In this document: piece after piece, positions 17,149-25,066 of the stretch
Position numbering within the stretch: the stretch's first letter is position 1
How the letters are laid out: every line of letters begins with the position of its first letter
The notes under the pieces: generated by a model
What the model was told of the DNA's origin: nothing
Seen by the model: only the letters and a program-made list of their open reading frames with translations
The model's database searches: none
Assembly (NCBI GenBank): GCA_002791575.1
Contig: PFXI01000073.1
Span: 1 to 64,000, forward strand
From: Zetaproteobacteria bacterium CG_4_9_14_3_um_filter_54_145
Lineage (GTDB): Bacteria; Pseudomonadota; Zetaproteobacteria; Mariprofundales; Mariprofundaceae
Length of the DNA: 64,000 bases
Direction of reading: 5' to 3'
Position numbers and translations under genes: made by a program

Positions 17149-18609
17149 ATGAGTGAACAAATGCGCCGCATTGCCATCGACCCGGTTACACGCGTCGAAG
17201 GTCATGGCAAAATAACCCTGCTGATGGATGCCGAAAATCGTGTGCATGAGGCCCGCCTGCATATCGTCGAATTCCGCGGTTTTGAGAAATTTATTCAGGG
17301 CCGCCCCTTTGATGAGGTCCCCACCTTCGTACAGCGGTTGTGCGGCATCTGCCCGGTCAGCCACCACCTGGCTGCAGCCAAAGCCGTCGATCAACTGGTT
17401 GGCGTGGATGAGCTGACACCTACCAGCCTGAAACTGCGCCAGCTGCTGCACTTCGGCCAGACACTGCAATCACACGCGCTGCACTTTTTCCACCTCTCAT
17501 CGCCCGATCTGCTGTTCGGATTCGGCAGTGATGTGGCCATGCGCAATATTGTCGGCGTTATCGACAAACATCCGGAGATCGCCATCAAGGGCGTGAAGAT
17601 GCGCAAATACGGGCAGCAGGTGATCGCCGCCATTTCCGGTAAACGCGTACATGGCTCGGCCGCAGTACCGGGCGGCATGAACAAGTCACTGAGTGTGGAA
17701 GAGCGCAATGTACTGCTGGCCGATATCGCAGATATCAAGAGCTGGGCCCAGGACGCTGTAACGCTGAATGAGCAGATCCACATGACGCATGCGGAAAATC
17801 ACGGTTTTGCCACACTCAACACCCACTTCCTCAGCATGGTCGGCGGCGGCGGTGAACTGGAGCTCTATCACGGTGGTCTGCGTGCCAGAAAGCCGAATGG
17901 TGATACGATCTTTGACCATTTCGACTACCGTGGCTATCAGGATATTATCCGCGAAGAGGTACGTCCGTGGAGCTATATGAAGTTCCCTTACCTGACCTCA
18001 CTGGGCAAGGATGAGGGGTGGTACCGCGTAGGGCCTCTGGCGCGCGTGAACAACTGCGATTTCATCAGCACACCGATGGCGGAAGCTGCACGTCAGCGCT
18101 TTAGGGCATTTGCGGATGGCGGCTTTGTCCATGATACACTGGCCTATCACTGGGCGCGCATGATCGAGGCACTCCATTGTGCGGAATCCATTGAACTACT
18201 GCTCAATGATCAGGATATCTCCGGCGATGATCTGGTTGTAACCGGTGAGAAGCAGAGTGAAGGCATTGGTGTCATCGAAGCACCGCGCGGCACCCTCTTC
18301 CACCACTACAAAATCGATGAGGAGGGTCTGATCGAGAAGGCCAACCTGATTGTATCCACGACCAGCAATAATCAGGCGATGAACGAATCAGTACGCTCGG
18401 TAGCCAACGAGTACATCGATGGCAATGAAATCACCGAAGGGCTGCTGAATCACCTGGAAGTAGCTGTGCGCGCATACGACCCCTGCCTGTCGTGCGCCAC
18501 ACATGCCATGGGCAAGATGCCGCTGCAGGTGGAGCTGATTGATGCCAACGGTACGCTGGTCGATCGCGTCACCAAGGGTAGCAACGGCAGCATCGAACGC
18601 TCGCTTTGA
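17149..18609 (+). CDS. hoxH: NAD-linked NiFe hydrogenase large subunit HoxH
   Basis: The catalytic subunit that holds the NiFe centre and splits or makes H2. The 486-residue protein has the N-terminal ligand motif RLCGICPVSH with Cys65 and Cys68 and the C-terminal motif DPCLSCATH with Cys446 and Cys449. Cleavage by the maturation protease after His452 would remove a 34-residue tail. RVEGHG near residue 15 is also typical. A good ribosome site (AAGGAG) precedes the ATG. The stop overlaps the TTG start of the protease gene. Confidence 0.96.
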   Translation: MSEQMRRIAIDPVTRVEGHGKITLLMDAENRVHEARLHIVEFRGFEKFIQGRPFDEVPTFVQRLCGICPVSHHLAAAKAVDQLVGVDELTPTSLKLRQLLHFGQTLQSHALHFFHLSSPDLLFGFGSDVAMRNIVGVIDKHPEIAIKGVKMRKYGQQVIAAISGKRVHGSAAVPGGMNKSLSVEERNVLLADIADIKSWAQDAVTLNEQIHMTHAENHGFATLNTHFLSMVGGGGELELYHGGLRARKPNGDTIFDHFDYRGYQDIIREEVRPWSYMKFPYLTSLGKDEGWYRVGPLARVNNCDFISTPMAEAARQRFRAFADGGFVHDTLAYHWARMIEALHCAESIELLLNDQDISGDDLVVTGEKQSEGIGVIEAPRGTLFHHYKIDEEGLIEKANLIVSTTSNNQAMNESVRSVANEYIDGNEITEGLLNHLEVAVRAYDPCLSCATHAMGKMPLQVELIDANGTLVDRVTKGSNGSIERSL

Positions 18610-19088
18610 GCGCGGATCAACCCATACTGATATTCGGCTACGGTAATCCGGGCTGCGGCGATGATGCCGTGGGCCCGGACCTGATCGAGCGCATTGCAGC
18701 GATGCAGTTACAGGGTGTTGCCTGCATCACCGATATGCAGTTGCAGGTGGAGCACGTCATCGATATGGAGAATCGCGATCTGATTCTCTTCATCGATGCC
18801 GATGCCTCGTGCGCCGATCCGTTTCACTTCTCCGAAATCGGTGCGGAAAAAGATGGCAGCTATACCAGCCATGCCATGACTCCGCATGCGCTGCTGCAGG
18901 CCTATCAACAGGTCTACGGCTGCCATTCCCCGCCATGCTTTCTGCTGCGCATTCGCGGCTACCAGTTTGAGCTGGGCGATGCCTACAGCGCGCAGACAAC
19001 TGCCAACCTCAATGCCGCCACACACCTCACCCAACAGCTGTGCAGCAACCCCGATATCGGTCAATGGCGCGCATTGTTAACGGCGTAA
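18606..19088 (+). CDS. hoxW: Hydrogenase maturation protease (HoxW/HyaD family)
   Basis: The endopeptidase that removes the HoxH C-terminal tail after nickel insertion. The 160-residue protein starts at TTG overlapping the hoxH stop (TTGA). It shows the family motif GYGNPGCGDDAVGPD near residues 11-25, including the metal-binding Asp, and DADASCADPF near 64, which holds the second metal-binding acidic residue. It is the last gene of the operon; 10 bases later comes the stop of the convergent glutaredoxin gene. Confidence 0.9.
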   Translation: MSADQPILIFGYGNPGCGDDAVGPDLIERIAAMQLQGVACITDMQLQVEHVIDMENRDLILFIDADASCADPFHFSEIGAEKDGSYTSHAMTPHALLQAYQQVYGCHSPPCFLLRIRGYQFELGDAYSAQTTANLNAATHLTQQLCSNPDIGQWRALLTA

Positions 19089-19098
19089 CAAGCTATCT

Positions 19099-19359
19099 CT
19101 ATGCGACGACGGCCCATTCCGCCAGTTTACCGGCACGATCCAGTGCATACAGCTCATCGCAGCCGCCGACATGGCGGTCATTGATAAATATTTGCGGTAT
19201 CGTTCTCGTCCCCGGTGCCCGGCGGCTCATCTCCTCGCGTTTGCAGGCGTTGGCCTGCACATCGTATTCGGTGAAGGTGTAACCGCGCTGCTTTAGCAGC
19301 GTCTTGGCTTTCAGGCAGTAAGGGCAATAGCCCCCGGAATAGATCTCTATATTCGGCAT
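19099..19359 (-). CDS. grxC: Glutaredoxin, GrxC type
   Basis: A cytoplasmic dithiol glutaredoxin that reduces disulfides with glutathione. The 86-residue protein has the active site CPYC at 12-15, the cis-proline motif TIPQIFIN near residue 53 and the glutathione-binding VGGCDEL near 64. It is normal length. An AGGAG ribosome site precedes the ATG. It is transcribed convergently to the hydrogenase operon. Confidence 0.93.
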   Translation of the reverse strand: MPNIEIYSGGYCPYCLKAKTLLKQRGYTFTEYDVQANACKREEMSRRAPGTRTIPQIFINDRHVGGCDELYALDRAGKLAEWAVVA

Positions 19360-19442
19360 GTAATTCTCCTTTGCAGATATGCGTTAGTAGCTGGTGCGGG
19401 CTGTTTCTTACAAGCTTGCACCGCCCTTACCTCGGAAAGCAC

Positions 19443-20027
19443 TTATCCCGATACCGTTCGCTCAAGCAGCGCCTGATGTTTCCGGCTTAAGGCAAAGGCC
19501 TTGATCTGTGCAAACGGCAGGTGGTCACCTTCATCGCGAGCGTAGTGAGCGAACTGGATGATCCCCGACGCATCAACCAGAAAGTCGGCCGGCATCGTGG
19601 TCATGCTGCCCTGAATGGTGGTCGGCAGATAACCTTTGGCCATACCCCTGATCAGGGTCGGCATACGCATCAGCATCCCCTTGAACAGGCCTGCCACAGA
19701 GTGCTCAATGCCGTAAGCCCGATAATAGCGATTATCCGCATCGGCCAGGATCGGGAACGGCGCATGGTGGCCTTCGGCATGCTTTTGCAGGTTAGGCAAA
19801 GGCGAGTCAAAAATCGCCACGATACCGAGCCTTCCCTCCAGCTCATCAAAGCGCTTCACCAGCTCATGCAGGCGCAGATTGCAGAACGGACAGGCGGCAA
19901 AGCGAAAAAATGAAACCATATACGCCTTACCCTGCATGCACTGGCTATCAAACAGCGAGCCATCAATGGCCGGCAGCACAATCGGAATCACGCTCTGCTG
20001 ACTAGTGAGCCTGACCACTGGCGGCAT
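19443..20027 (-). CDS. Peroxiredoxin-like (AhpC/TSA fold) protein with CPFC motif
   Basis: A 194-residue thioredoxin-fold protein. The redox motif is FRFAACPFCN with Cys46 and Cys49, a CxxC in place of the single peroxidatic Cys of typical peroxiredoxins. The start at 20027 gives MPPVVRL and has CAGGAG 8 bases upstream; a longer in-frame start at 20045 would overlap the preceding gene. It lies 5 bases after the AhpD-like gene, so the pair is likely one operon for peroxide or thiol stress. The exact reaction is not clear from sequence. Confidence 0.72.
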   Translation of the reverse strand: MPPVVRLTSQQSVIPIVLPAIDGSLFDSQCMQGKAYMVSFFRFAACPFCNLRLHELVKRFDELEGRLGIVAIFDSPLPNLQKHAEGHHAPFPILADADNRYYRAYGIEHSVAGLFKGMLMRMPTLIRGMAKGYLPTTIQGSMTTMPADFLVDASGIIQFAHYARDEGDHLPFAQIKAFALSRKHQALLERTVSG

Positions 20028-20032
20028 GGCGT

Positions 20033-20599
20033 TTACTCCTGCCATTCGCGTGCCTTGAAGAGATCATCCACCGGTGTTGCAAACAGGTGATTGGCGTAGT
20101 TGCTGATGGTTTTAACGCTGATCGCCAGCAGCATATCGAGCAGATGCTGCTCGCTGAAACCGGCAGCGAAAAACTGTTGCAACTGCTCGCTATCCGGCCG
20201 GCCCTGTGTCTGTTGCAGATGCAGCGTAAAACTGCTTAGTGCACGCAGTTTATCATCGCCAATTTCGCTGCCGTCGCGAATGGCATCGGTAACCGCTGCA
20301 GGTACCTTCGAGACATGGTCGGCCAGAAAGCTGTGGGCGGCCACACAGTAGTGACAGCGGTTGGCCCGACTGATGGTGAGCAGCACCACCTCCTGCTGGG
20401 CCGGTGAAAATCCCGATTCAGTGCGGAATTTATCGTAACCGAACAGATAGGTCTCCAGCAGGTAGGGGGCATTAGCCATATTGGCGTACATATTGGGCAG
20501 AAAGCCGAGCTTTTTTTCGGCCTGCTGCAGCAAATTGCGGATCTTGCTATCCTCATCCCGAATCGTGCGGGATGGCAGATGGATCAGTGGTAATGACAT
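20033..20599 (-). CDS. AhpD-like (carboxymuconolactone decarboxylase family) peroxidase-related protein
   Basis: A 188-residue all-helical protein of the AhpD/CMD family. The active motif is RCHYCVAAHS with Cys82, Cys85 and His89, matching the E-x-x-CxxC-x3-H pattern seen in alkylhydroperoxidase AhpD. Such proteins reduce peroxides through a vicinal thiol pair. A GAGGAG ribosome site precedes the ATG. It is divergent from the AraC-type regulator at 20720, which is a likely controller of this gene and of the peroxiredoxin-like gene downstream. Confidence 0.85.
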   Translation of the reverse strand: MSLPLIHLPSRTIRDEDSKIRNLLQQAEKKLGFLPNMYANMANAPYLLETYLFGYDKFRTESGFSPAQQEVVLLTISRANRCHYCVAAHSFLADHVSKVPAAVTDAIRDGSEIGDDKLRALSSFTLHLQQTQGRPDSEQLQQFFAAGFSEQHLLDMLLAISVKTISNYANHLFATPVDDLFKAREWQE

Positions 20600-20719
20600 C
20601 GTAGACTCCTCGCCGGTATCTCTCCGGCACGCAAATGCTAACGCCTGCCGATATACGATGAATGTCTGTTATGCTATGTTTCATGTCCGTTCGTCCAGAA
20701 TCGTACAGCAGGAGTGGAT

Positions 20720-21640
20720 ATGGATGTATTAAGCGACCTGCTCGCTTCCATGCGGCTGAGCGGCGATGTCTTTTTTCGCTGCGCCTTTTCCGGCCCGTGG
20801 GGTATGCAGATTGATCAGACGCCGGTAGCGGAGTTTCACCTGATCGTAGAAGGCAGTTGCTGGGTGCGTGTCGCAGGCCGTCCCGATCTTGTCCGGTTCA
20901 GCGCCGGCGATATTGTGCTCTTTCCGCACGGCCATGCACATGTGCTGCTCGATGCGCCGGAGAGCCCGGCTGTTGCGGCCAGCGTGATTGTGCCGGAGAT
21001 ACCGGCCGACTACGGCACCATCACCTATGGCGGTGGAGGTGATCCGGTCGGCATGCTCTGCGGCTACTTCAAGTTCGACCGGCGCGGCCACACGGCCCTG
21101 CTGATGGCGCTGCCGCCGTTCATTCATATTCATGCAATGGACGTGGCCGATGATTTTCCCTGGCTGCAAACCACCATGCAGTTTATCGATTATGAGACCC
21201 GCCACGTACGGCCCGGCACCGATGCCGTGGTTGCCCGCCTTGTGGAAGTGCTGTTCATGCAGATCATGCGAGCGTATAGCGCCACCAGCCGCGACGCTGC
21301 GGGGCTGCTCGGGGCAATTACCGATGCACGCATAGGCAGGGCGCTGAGCTGCATGCACGCTGAGCCGGGTGCCAACTGGACACTGGCGCAGCTGGCCGGA
21401 CACGCCGGCATGTCCCGCTCGGCCTTTGCCGCCGGGTTTCAGCAGCAGGTCGGGCAAACGCCGATGCACTATTTAAGCGAGTGGCGCATGCTCAAGGCCC
21501 GCAGGCTTTTGGAGACATCGCGCCGGAGCATGGGCGATATCGCCGAAGCGTGCGGTTATCAGTCGGAGTCGTCGTTCAGTAAAGCGTTCAAAAAACAGTT
21601 CGGCAGCTCGCCCGGCATGTTGCGCAGAAGCAGTAAATAA
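20720..21640 (+). CDS. AraC-family transcriptional regulator with cupin sensor domain
   Basis: A 306-residue regulator. Residues about 10-190 form a cupin-type ligand-binding domain (AraC-binding domain 6; marks FHLIVEGSCWVRV and GDIVLFPHGHAHVL). The C-terminal 100 residues are two helix-turn-helix units with LAGHAGMSRSAFAAGF and DIAEACGYQSESSFSKAFKK. The ATG at 20720 is preceded by AGGAG at 20710-20714; a GTG at 20714 is in the ribosome site itself and unlikely. It is divergent from the AhpD-like gene, a usual arrangement for control of the neighbour. Confidence 0.88.
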   Translation: MDVLSDLLASMRLSGDVFFRCAFSGPWGMQIDQTPVAEFHLIVEGSCWVRVAGRPDLVRFSAGDIVLFPHGHAHVLLDAPESPAVAASVIVPEIPADYGTITYGGGGDPVGMLCGYFKFDRRGHTALLMALPPFIHIHAMDVADDFPWLQTTMQFIDYETRHVRPGTDAVVARLVEVLFMQIMRAYSATSRDAAGLLGAITDARIGRALSCMHAEPGANWTLAQLAGHAGMSRSAFAAGFQQQVGQTPMHYLSEWRMLKARRLLETSRRSMGDIAEACGYQSESSFSKAFKKQFGSSPGMLRRSSK

Positions 21641-21643
21641 ACC

Positions 21644-22495
21644 TTAAGTCGCGTCTGTTTGCAGGTGATCGGCAGCCAGCAACACCAGTTCGTGAATCAG
21701 ATCGATATCGATCTCCGGCTTCAGCTGTGCAGCGCTACCCATGCGCCCTGTCGGGCGCAGATGATAGTTGCCGTCACCCTTGTCAAACAGCGACTCGCCG
21801 CCGCAGTTGCGGCAAAAGAGATGATCACCGCTCTGATGATGCCTGGAGACTACAATCGTCGGGCCGCAGACAGGGCAGGTGAGCACCGGAATCCCCGCCT
21901 CGCTGTGGCCGATGATATGATCCAGCCGGCCGCGCGCGCCCATATCGAGAAACAACCGCCCCAGCTTGTGGTCAAATTGACGTCCCAGATTCTCCTCAAC
22001 AATCGTTAGCACCCTGGCCTGCGGCATGCCCTGCCGGTAGGGGCGTGTACTGGTCATCGCATCAAAGGCATCACAAATGCCGACAATGCGTGCCTCAACG
22101 GGAATATTCTCTCCCTCCAGCCCGTGCGGGTAGCCGGTACCTGCCGGGGTTTCATGATGCGACAGCACGGCCGCCCGCATCAGCTCCGCCAGCGGATGCC
22201 CCGATAACAGCCGATCACCCACCTCCGGATGCGTTTTGATCACCGCATACTCCGCTTCGCTCAACGGCCCGGCCTTACCCAGGATGGCATCGGCAACAGC
22301 GATCTTACCCAGATCATGTAAAAAGCCGCCAACCGAAATACGCGCGATCTCTGCTGCAGGCAGGCCGGCCTCCCCGGCGAGCAACAGCGCATACTGTGAT
22401 ACCCGCCACAGGTGACCGCCCGTATACGGGTCACGCGCCTCAACCATGGAGGCCATAACAAACAGACTCTGCAACAGATCTTCAATGTGCTTCAT
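21644..22495 (-). CDS. HD-GYP domain protein with zinc-ribbon-like C-terminus
   Basis: A probable cyclic-di-GMP phosphodiesterase of 283 residues without membrane segments. The HD pair is at 60-61 (FLHDLGKI), followed by HHE at 113-115 and GTGYP ending near 123, the HD-GYP signature. After residue 200 comes CPVC and, some 20 residues later, CRNC, which looks like a four-Cys zinc ribbon. The start at 22495 has GAGGAG upstream and overlaps the cytochrome gene by 14 bases, so the two are cotranscribed. No receiver or sensor domain is attached. Confidence 0.85.
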   Translation of the reverse strand: MKHIEDLLQSLFVMASMVEARDPYTGGHLWRVSQYALLLAGEAGLPAAEIARISVGGFLHDLGKIAVADAILGKAGPLSEAEYAVIKTHPEVGDRLLSGHPLAELMRAAVLSHHETPAGTGYPHGLEGENIPVEARIVGICDAFDAMTSTRPYRQGMPQARVLTIVEENLGRQFDHKLGRLFLDMGARGRLDHIIGHSEAGIPVLTCPVCGPTIVVSRHHQSGDHLFCRNCGGESLFDKGDGNYHLRPTGRMGSAAQLKPEIDIDLIHELVLLAADHLQTDAT

Positions 22496-23696
22496 TGGCT
22501 TTTCGCTCCTCATCATACAGGTAGAGTTGATAATCATTGCGGTCGGCCTGTTGCAATGCCCGCTCAATCAGTTGTTTCGCATCGGATTGTTGTGAGTCAG
22601 CCAGTAACCCCTGATACACGCCCTTGTAGAAGTGATCCGGCACCACATCAACGGAGAAGCGCACACTTGCCGCTCGCTGCGGCAGATGCTCGAAGGTAAA
22701 TACCCTGCTCTCTCCCGGTAGCAGACGTGTATCACTGAGCTCCTGCCAGCCGTTACTATAGGCCACCCTGCGCTCAATACTCCACGCCTTCTGCTCAAGA
22801 ACCCCGCCCTGCCTGTCCAGCGCCAGCATAGAGACCGTCACTTTCGGCGTCACATAGGTGGGAAAGGCATGGCCTATCCACGTTGAGGTGATGGTCAGGC
22901 TGGCGGTATTGCCTTTAAGCACCGGTTTGAAGGTGAGCCCCTTGCGCACCATGCCGGCATCATGGATGCCTTTGAACGCATGTTTGCGGTCCGGCATATG
23001 ACAGGTCTGGCATTGAACCCCTTCAGCGGCAAAGCGGCTCTGTTGCCACTCCACCAGCGTATTTTCCATCGGTTTGCCATTGATGGCATAGGTCTGCGGA
23101 AACTGGTGACAGCTGGCACAGAATTGCGAGCTGCTGAATTTCTTGCTGCCGGTAAAACCGCCATGTGCGGCCCCCGCCACCGGGCCAGTTCTACCCGTAT
23201 CACGCTGGGGCGGGCCAAAGCGCTGCCAGCCGCGCACATGACAGGCAGCACAGGTCACGCCCGCATGGCGCAGTGGCAAACGCGGCGCATCCATATCGTA
23301 TTCCCTGTCAAAACCTAACGGCTGTTTCAGTTTGGCTGCCAGCGAGGCGTGCAGTTGCGGCATATCGGGCAGGCGTTGTTCAGCAAGAGGCGCATGGCAC
23401 TTCAGGCAACCATTACTCGCGCTCAATCCCAGATGCGGAAACTGGCCGATCAATCCAGGTGAATAGGCAAGCGAGTGCTGACTCTCTTGCCAGGCATTGA
23501 ATTGCGCGGCATGGCATTGGGCGCAGGCTTCCGGTGCCATATCCCGCTCAAGATCAGACCAGTCATGCGGCTCACTGCCGCCCGTGGCCACCGGCTTCGC
23601 CCAGTAGCTCTCAAGCCAGCCCTGATGCGGGGTCGCCGCGATCAGGAACAGCCCCATCAACAGCACAGCAAGTGGCGGCATCAGTCGTTTCAACAT
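22482..23696 (-). CDS. Pentaheme c-type cytochrome, exported
   Basis: A 404-residue exported protein. Residues 1-24 form a signal peptide or membrane anchor (MLKRLMPPLAVLLMGLFLIA). Five CXXCH heme sites follow: CAQCH, CLKCH, CAACH, CASCH and CQTCH. A C-terminal domain of about 150 residues without hemes begins near STWIGHAFPTYV and looks beta-rich. The heme part resembles the cytochrome c554-like multiheme group used in periplasmic electron transfer; the redox partner is unknown. GGGAGAGG precedes the chosen ATG. Confidence 0.87.
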   Translation of the reverse strand: MLKRLMPPLAVLLMGLFLIAATPHQGWLESYWAKPVATGGSEPHDWSDLERDMAPEACAQCHAAQFNAWQESQHSLAYSPGLIGQFPHLGLSASNGCLKCHAPLAEQRLPDMPQLHASLAAKLKQPLGFDREYDMDAPRLPLRHAGVTCAACHVRGWQRFGPPQRDTGRTGPVAGAAHGGFTGSKKFSSSQFCASCHQFPQTYAINGKPMENTLVEWQQSRFAAEGVQCQTCHMPDRKHAFKGIHDAGMVRKGLTFKPVLKGNTASLTITSTWIGHAFPTYVTPKVTVSMLALDRQGGVLEQKAWSIERRVAYSNGWQELSDTRLLPGESRVFTFEHLPQRAASVRFSVDVVPDHFYKGVYQGLLADSQQSDAKQLIERALQQADRNDYQLYLYDEERKANEAH

Positions 23697-23778
23697 AGAG
23701 AACCTCTCCCGGCAATAGCTTTGGAGCAGCACAGGCGCATGATCATGAACGCTTCACACCCGTGCTGTCCATCTGCTT

Positions 23779-24378
23779 CTAACGCTGCTCGTGTATATAC
23801 TGCATGCGATAGGCACGGTAATAGGCCGCCATCGCTGTCAGCTCTTTTGAGTCTTTGGCAAAGGGCTTGCCCTTCATCGGATTGAGCATGCAGTAGTTGA
23901 TCATCTGATCCAGCGAAACCACATCACCCACCATCTTCACATAGTGCGGAAAGTTCTGATTGCGATCCAGATTGAGCAGGTCGTGATCCGAGTGGCAGGA
24001 GAGGCAGGCCATGCCGGATGTGCCGAGGTTTTCATCGTTCCACATCTGTTTGCCCAGCTCTGCTGCCTGCCGGAAGTTGTCAAAGGCATGCTCGCGAATC
24101 GGTGTGTTGCCCGGTGTGCCCCACTGCCCCTTCACCTGTTTCATACTGCACGGGTTACAGGGGTTGGCAGGTTTCTGCATCGAACACGGGTTTGCAGGTT
24201 TTGTCTTTATCGAACAGGGGTTGCACGGGTTCATCTGCTTCTTCATGGCGCAAGGATTGCATGGGTTCACCTGCTCTTGCATCGAACATGGGTTGCATGG
24301 ATTGCTGCCTGCCATGACCGGTGTGCTCATCATCAACAGCCCCAGCATGATGGCGGCAGTAGCCAGTATTCTTTTCAT
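23779..24378 (-). CDS. Exported monoheme cytochrome c with N-terminal Asn-Pro-Cys repeats
   Basis: A 199-residue protein. Residues 1-23 are a signal peptide ending MAG. Residues about 25-80 are a low-complexity array of NPCNPC units followed by Met, Lys or Gln (NPCNPCSM, NPCNPCAMK, NPCNPCSIK, NPCSMQK, NPCNPCSMK). Then comes a class I cytochrome c domain with heme motif CLSCH and a likely Met ligand in NPMKGKPF. Each NPCNPC gives a C-N-P-C, that is CxxC, so the array could bind a soft metal such as copper, or iron-sulfur; this is inference. A paralogous repeat protein lies upstream at 24507. Confidence 0.8.
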   Translation of the reverse strand: MKRILATAAIMLGLLMMSTPVMAGSNPCNPCSMQEQVNPCNPCAMKKQMNPCNPCSIKTKPANPCSMQKPANPCNPCSMKQVKGQWGTPGNTPIREHAFDNFRQAAELGKQMWNDENLGTSGMACLSCHSDHDLLNLDRNQNFPHYVKMVGDVVSLDQMINYCMLNPMKGKPFAKDSKELTAMAAYYRAYRMQYIHEQR

Positions 24379-24460
24379 ATGATTCTCCTTAATGTCGCCA
24401 TCCCCTTGGGGAGGGCCTGGTTGTCAGTCGGCATCTGCTCAGAAACCTTACAACGAAAAC

Positions 24461-24490
24461 AAAAGATCCCGCCGGCATGGCGGGGTCTTT
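24461..24490 (-). terminator. Rho-independent terminator after the small NPCNPC gene
   Basis: On the minus strand GACCCCGCC and GGCGGGATC form a 9-bp stem (24479-24487 with 24465-24473, one G-T wobble) around a 5-base loop and are followed by TTTTGTTTTC. It lies about 20 bases after the stop of the 24507-24749 gene, so that gene is separately transcribed from the cytochrome gene downstream. Confidence 0.78.
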
Positions 24491-24506
24491 GTCGAAGGCT
24501 ACTGCT

Positions 24507-24749
24507 TCACTTTATGTTGCACGGATTACAAGGGTTCATTTTCTGCTGTTTCATCGCGCATGGGTTCTGTTTTTTCTCATGTTTCATTTTCATCGCACAC
24601 GGGTTCATCGCCTTCATCGCACATGGATTGCACGGGTTGGCAGCCTCGTGCATAGCGCACGGGTTGCATGGATTGTGACTGCCGGCATTGGCTGTCGCGG
24701 CAAAGCCGAAAATCATCAGTGGTAGCATGATGGATAATATTTTTTTCAT
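24507..24749 (-). CDS. Small exported Asn-Pro-Cys repeat protein
   Basis: An 80-residue protein with a signal peptide (MKKILSIMLPLMIFGFAATANA) and a mature part of about 58 residues built from NPCNPC and NPC units, each followed by AM or a similar pair (NPCNPCAMH, NPCNPCAMK, NPCAMK, NPCAMKQ, NPCNPCNIK). There is no heme motif. It shares repeats and signal peptide style with the cytochrome at 23779. The Cys/Met-rich periplasmic design suggests metal binding, but no family is known to me. GAGAGGG precedes the ATG and a terminator follows. Confidence 0.72.
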   Translation of the reverse strand: MKKILSIMLPLMIFGFAATANAGSHNPCNPCAMHEAANPCNPCAMKAMNPCAMKMKHEKKQNPCAMKQQKMNPCNPCNIK

Positions 24750-25066
24750 GGGGGTACCCTCTCTTTCTCTTTTTTGTAGCCTTTGTCTGGCAGAGATGCC
24801 GGTAAGTCGAAGGGATTTCGGATTTCTTACAAACAGATCTCACAGCTGTAATCGCAGGAGTGCGGGAGAAGGCAGTGCCGGTTCGTCATTCAATCATTTA
24901 TTCAGGAGTATCAGCAGGAGCTTACGGCAGGACAGGAGAATAGAACTCCTCAGCTCCAAACAACACGATAAATGCAATGCTCCAGATTTCAGCTATAGTC
25001 AAACATTCGGGGATGTATGGTTCGAAGAATCCGTAGGCCTCCGTGTTACTAAAACATGGAGGGCAT
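24750..25066. other. Gene-free stretch between the NPC-repeat gene and the AT-rich ATPase gene
   Basis: This stretch holds the upstream region of the small NPC-repeat gene (leftward) and the left flank of the ATPase/nuclease gene (rightward). A frame open across it on the plus strand shows no recognisable protein and runs antisense to the repeat gene. Composition shifts to AT-rich toward 25040. I saw no inverted repeats, tRNA or integrase that would mark an insertion boundary. Confidence 0.4.

Noticed and set aside
24011-24382. CRISPR-like short repeats in the NPC-repeat genes
   Set aside because: The repetition follows codons for NPC units within two coding frames and lacks uniform repeat length and spacers.
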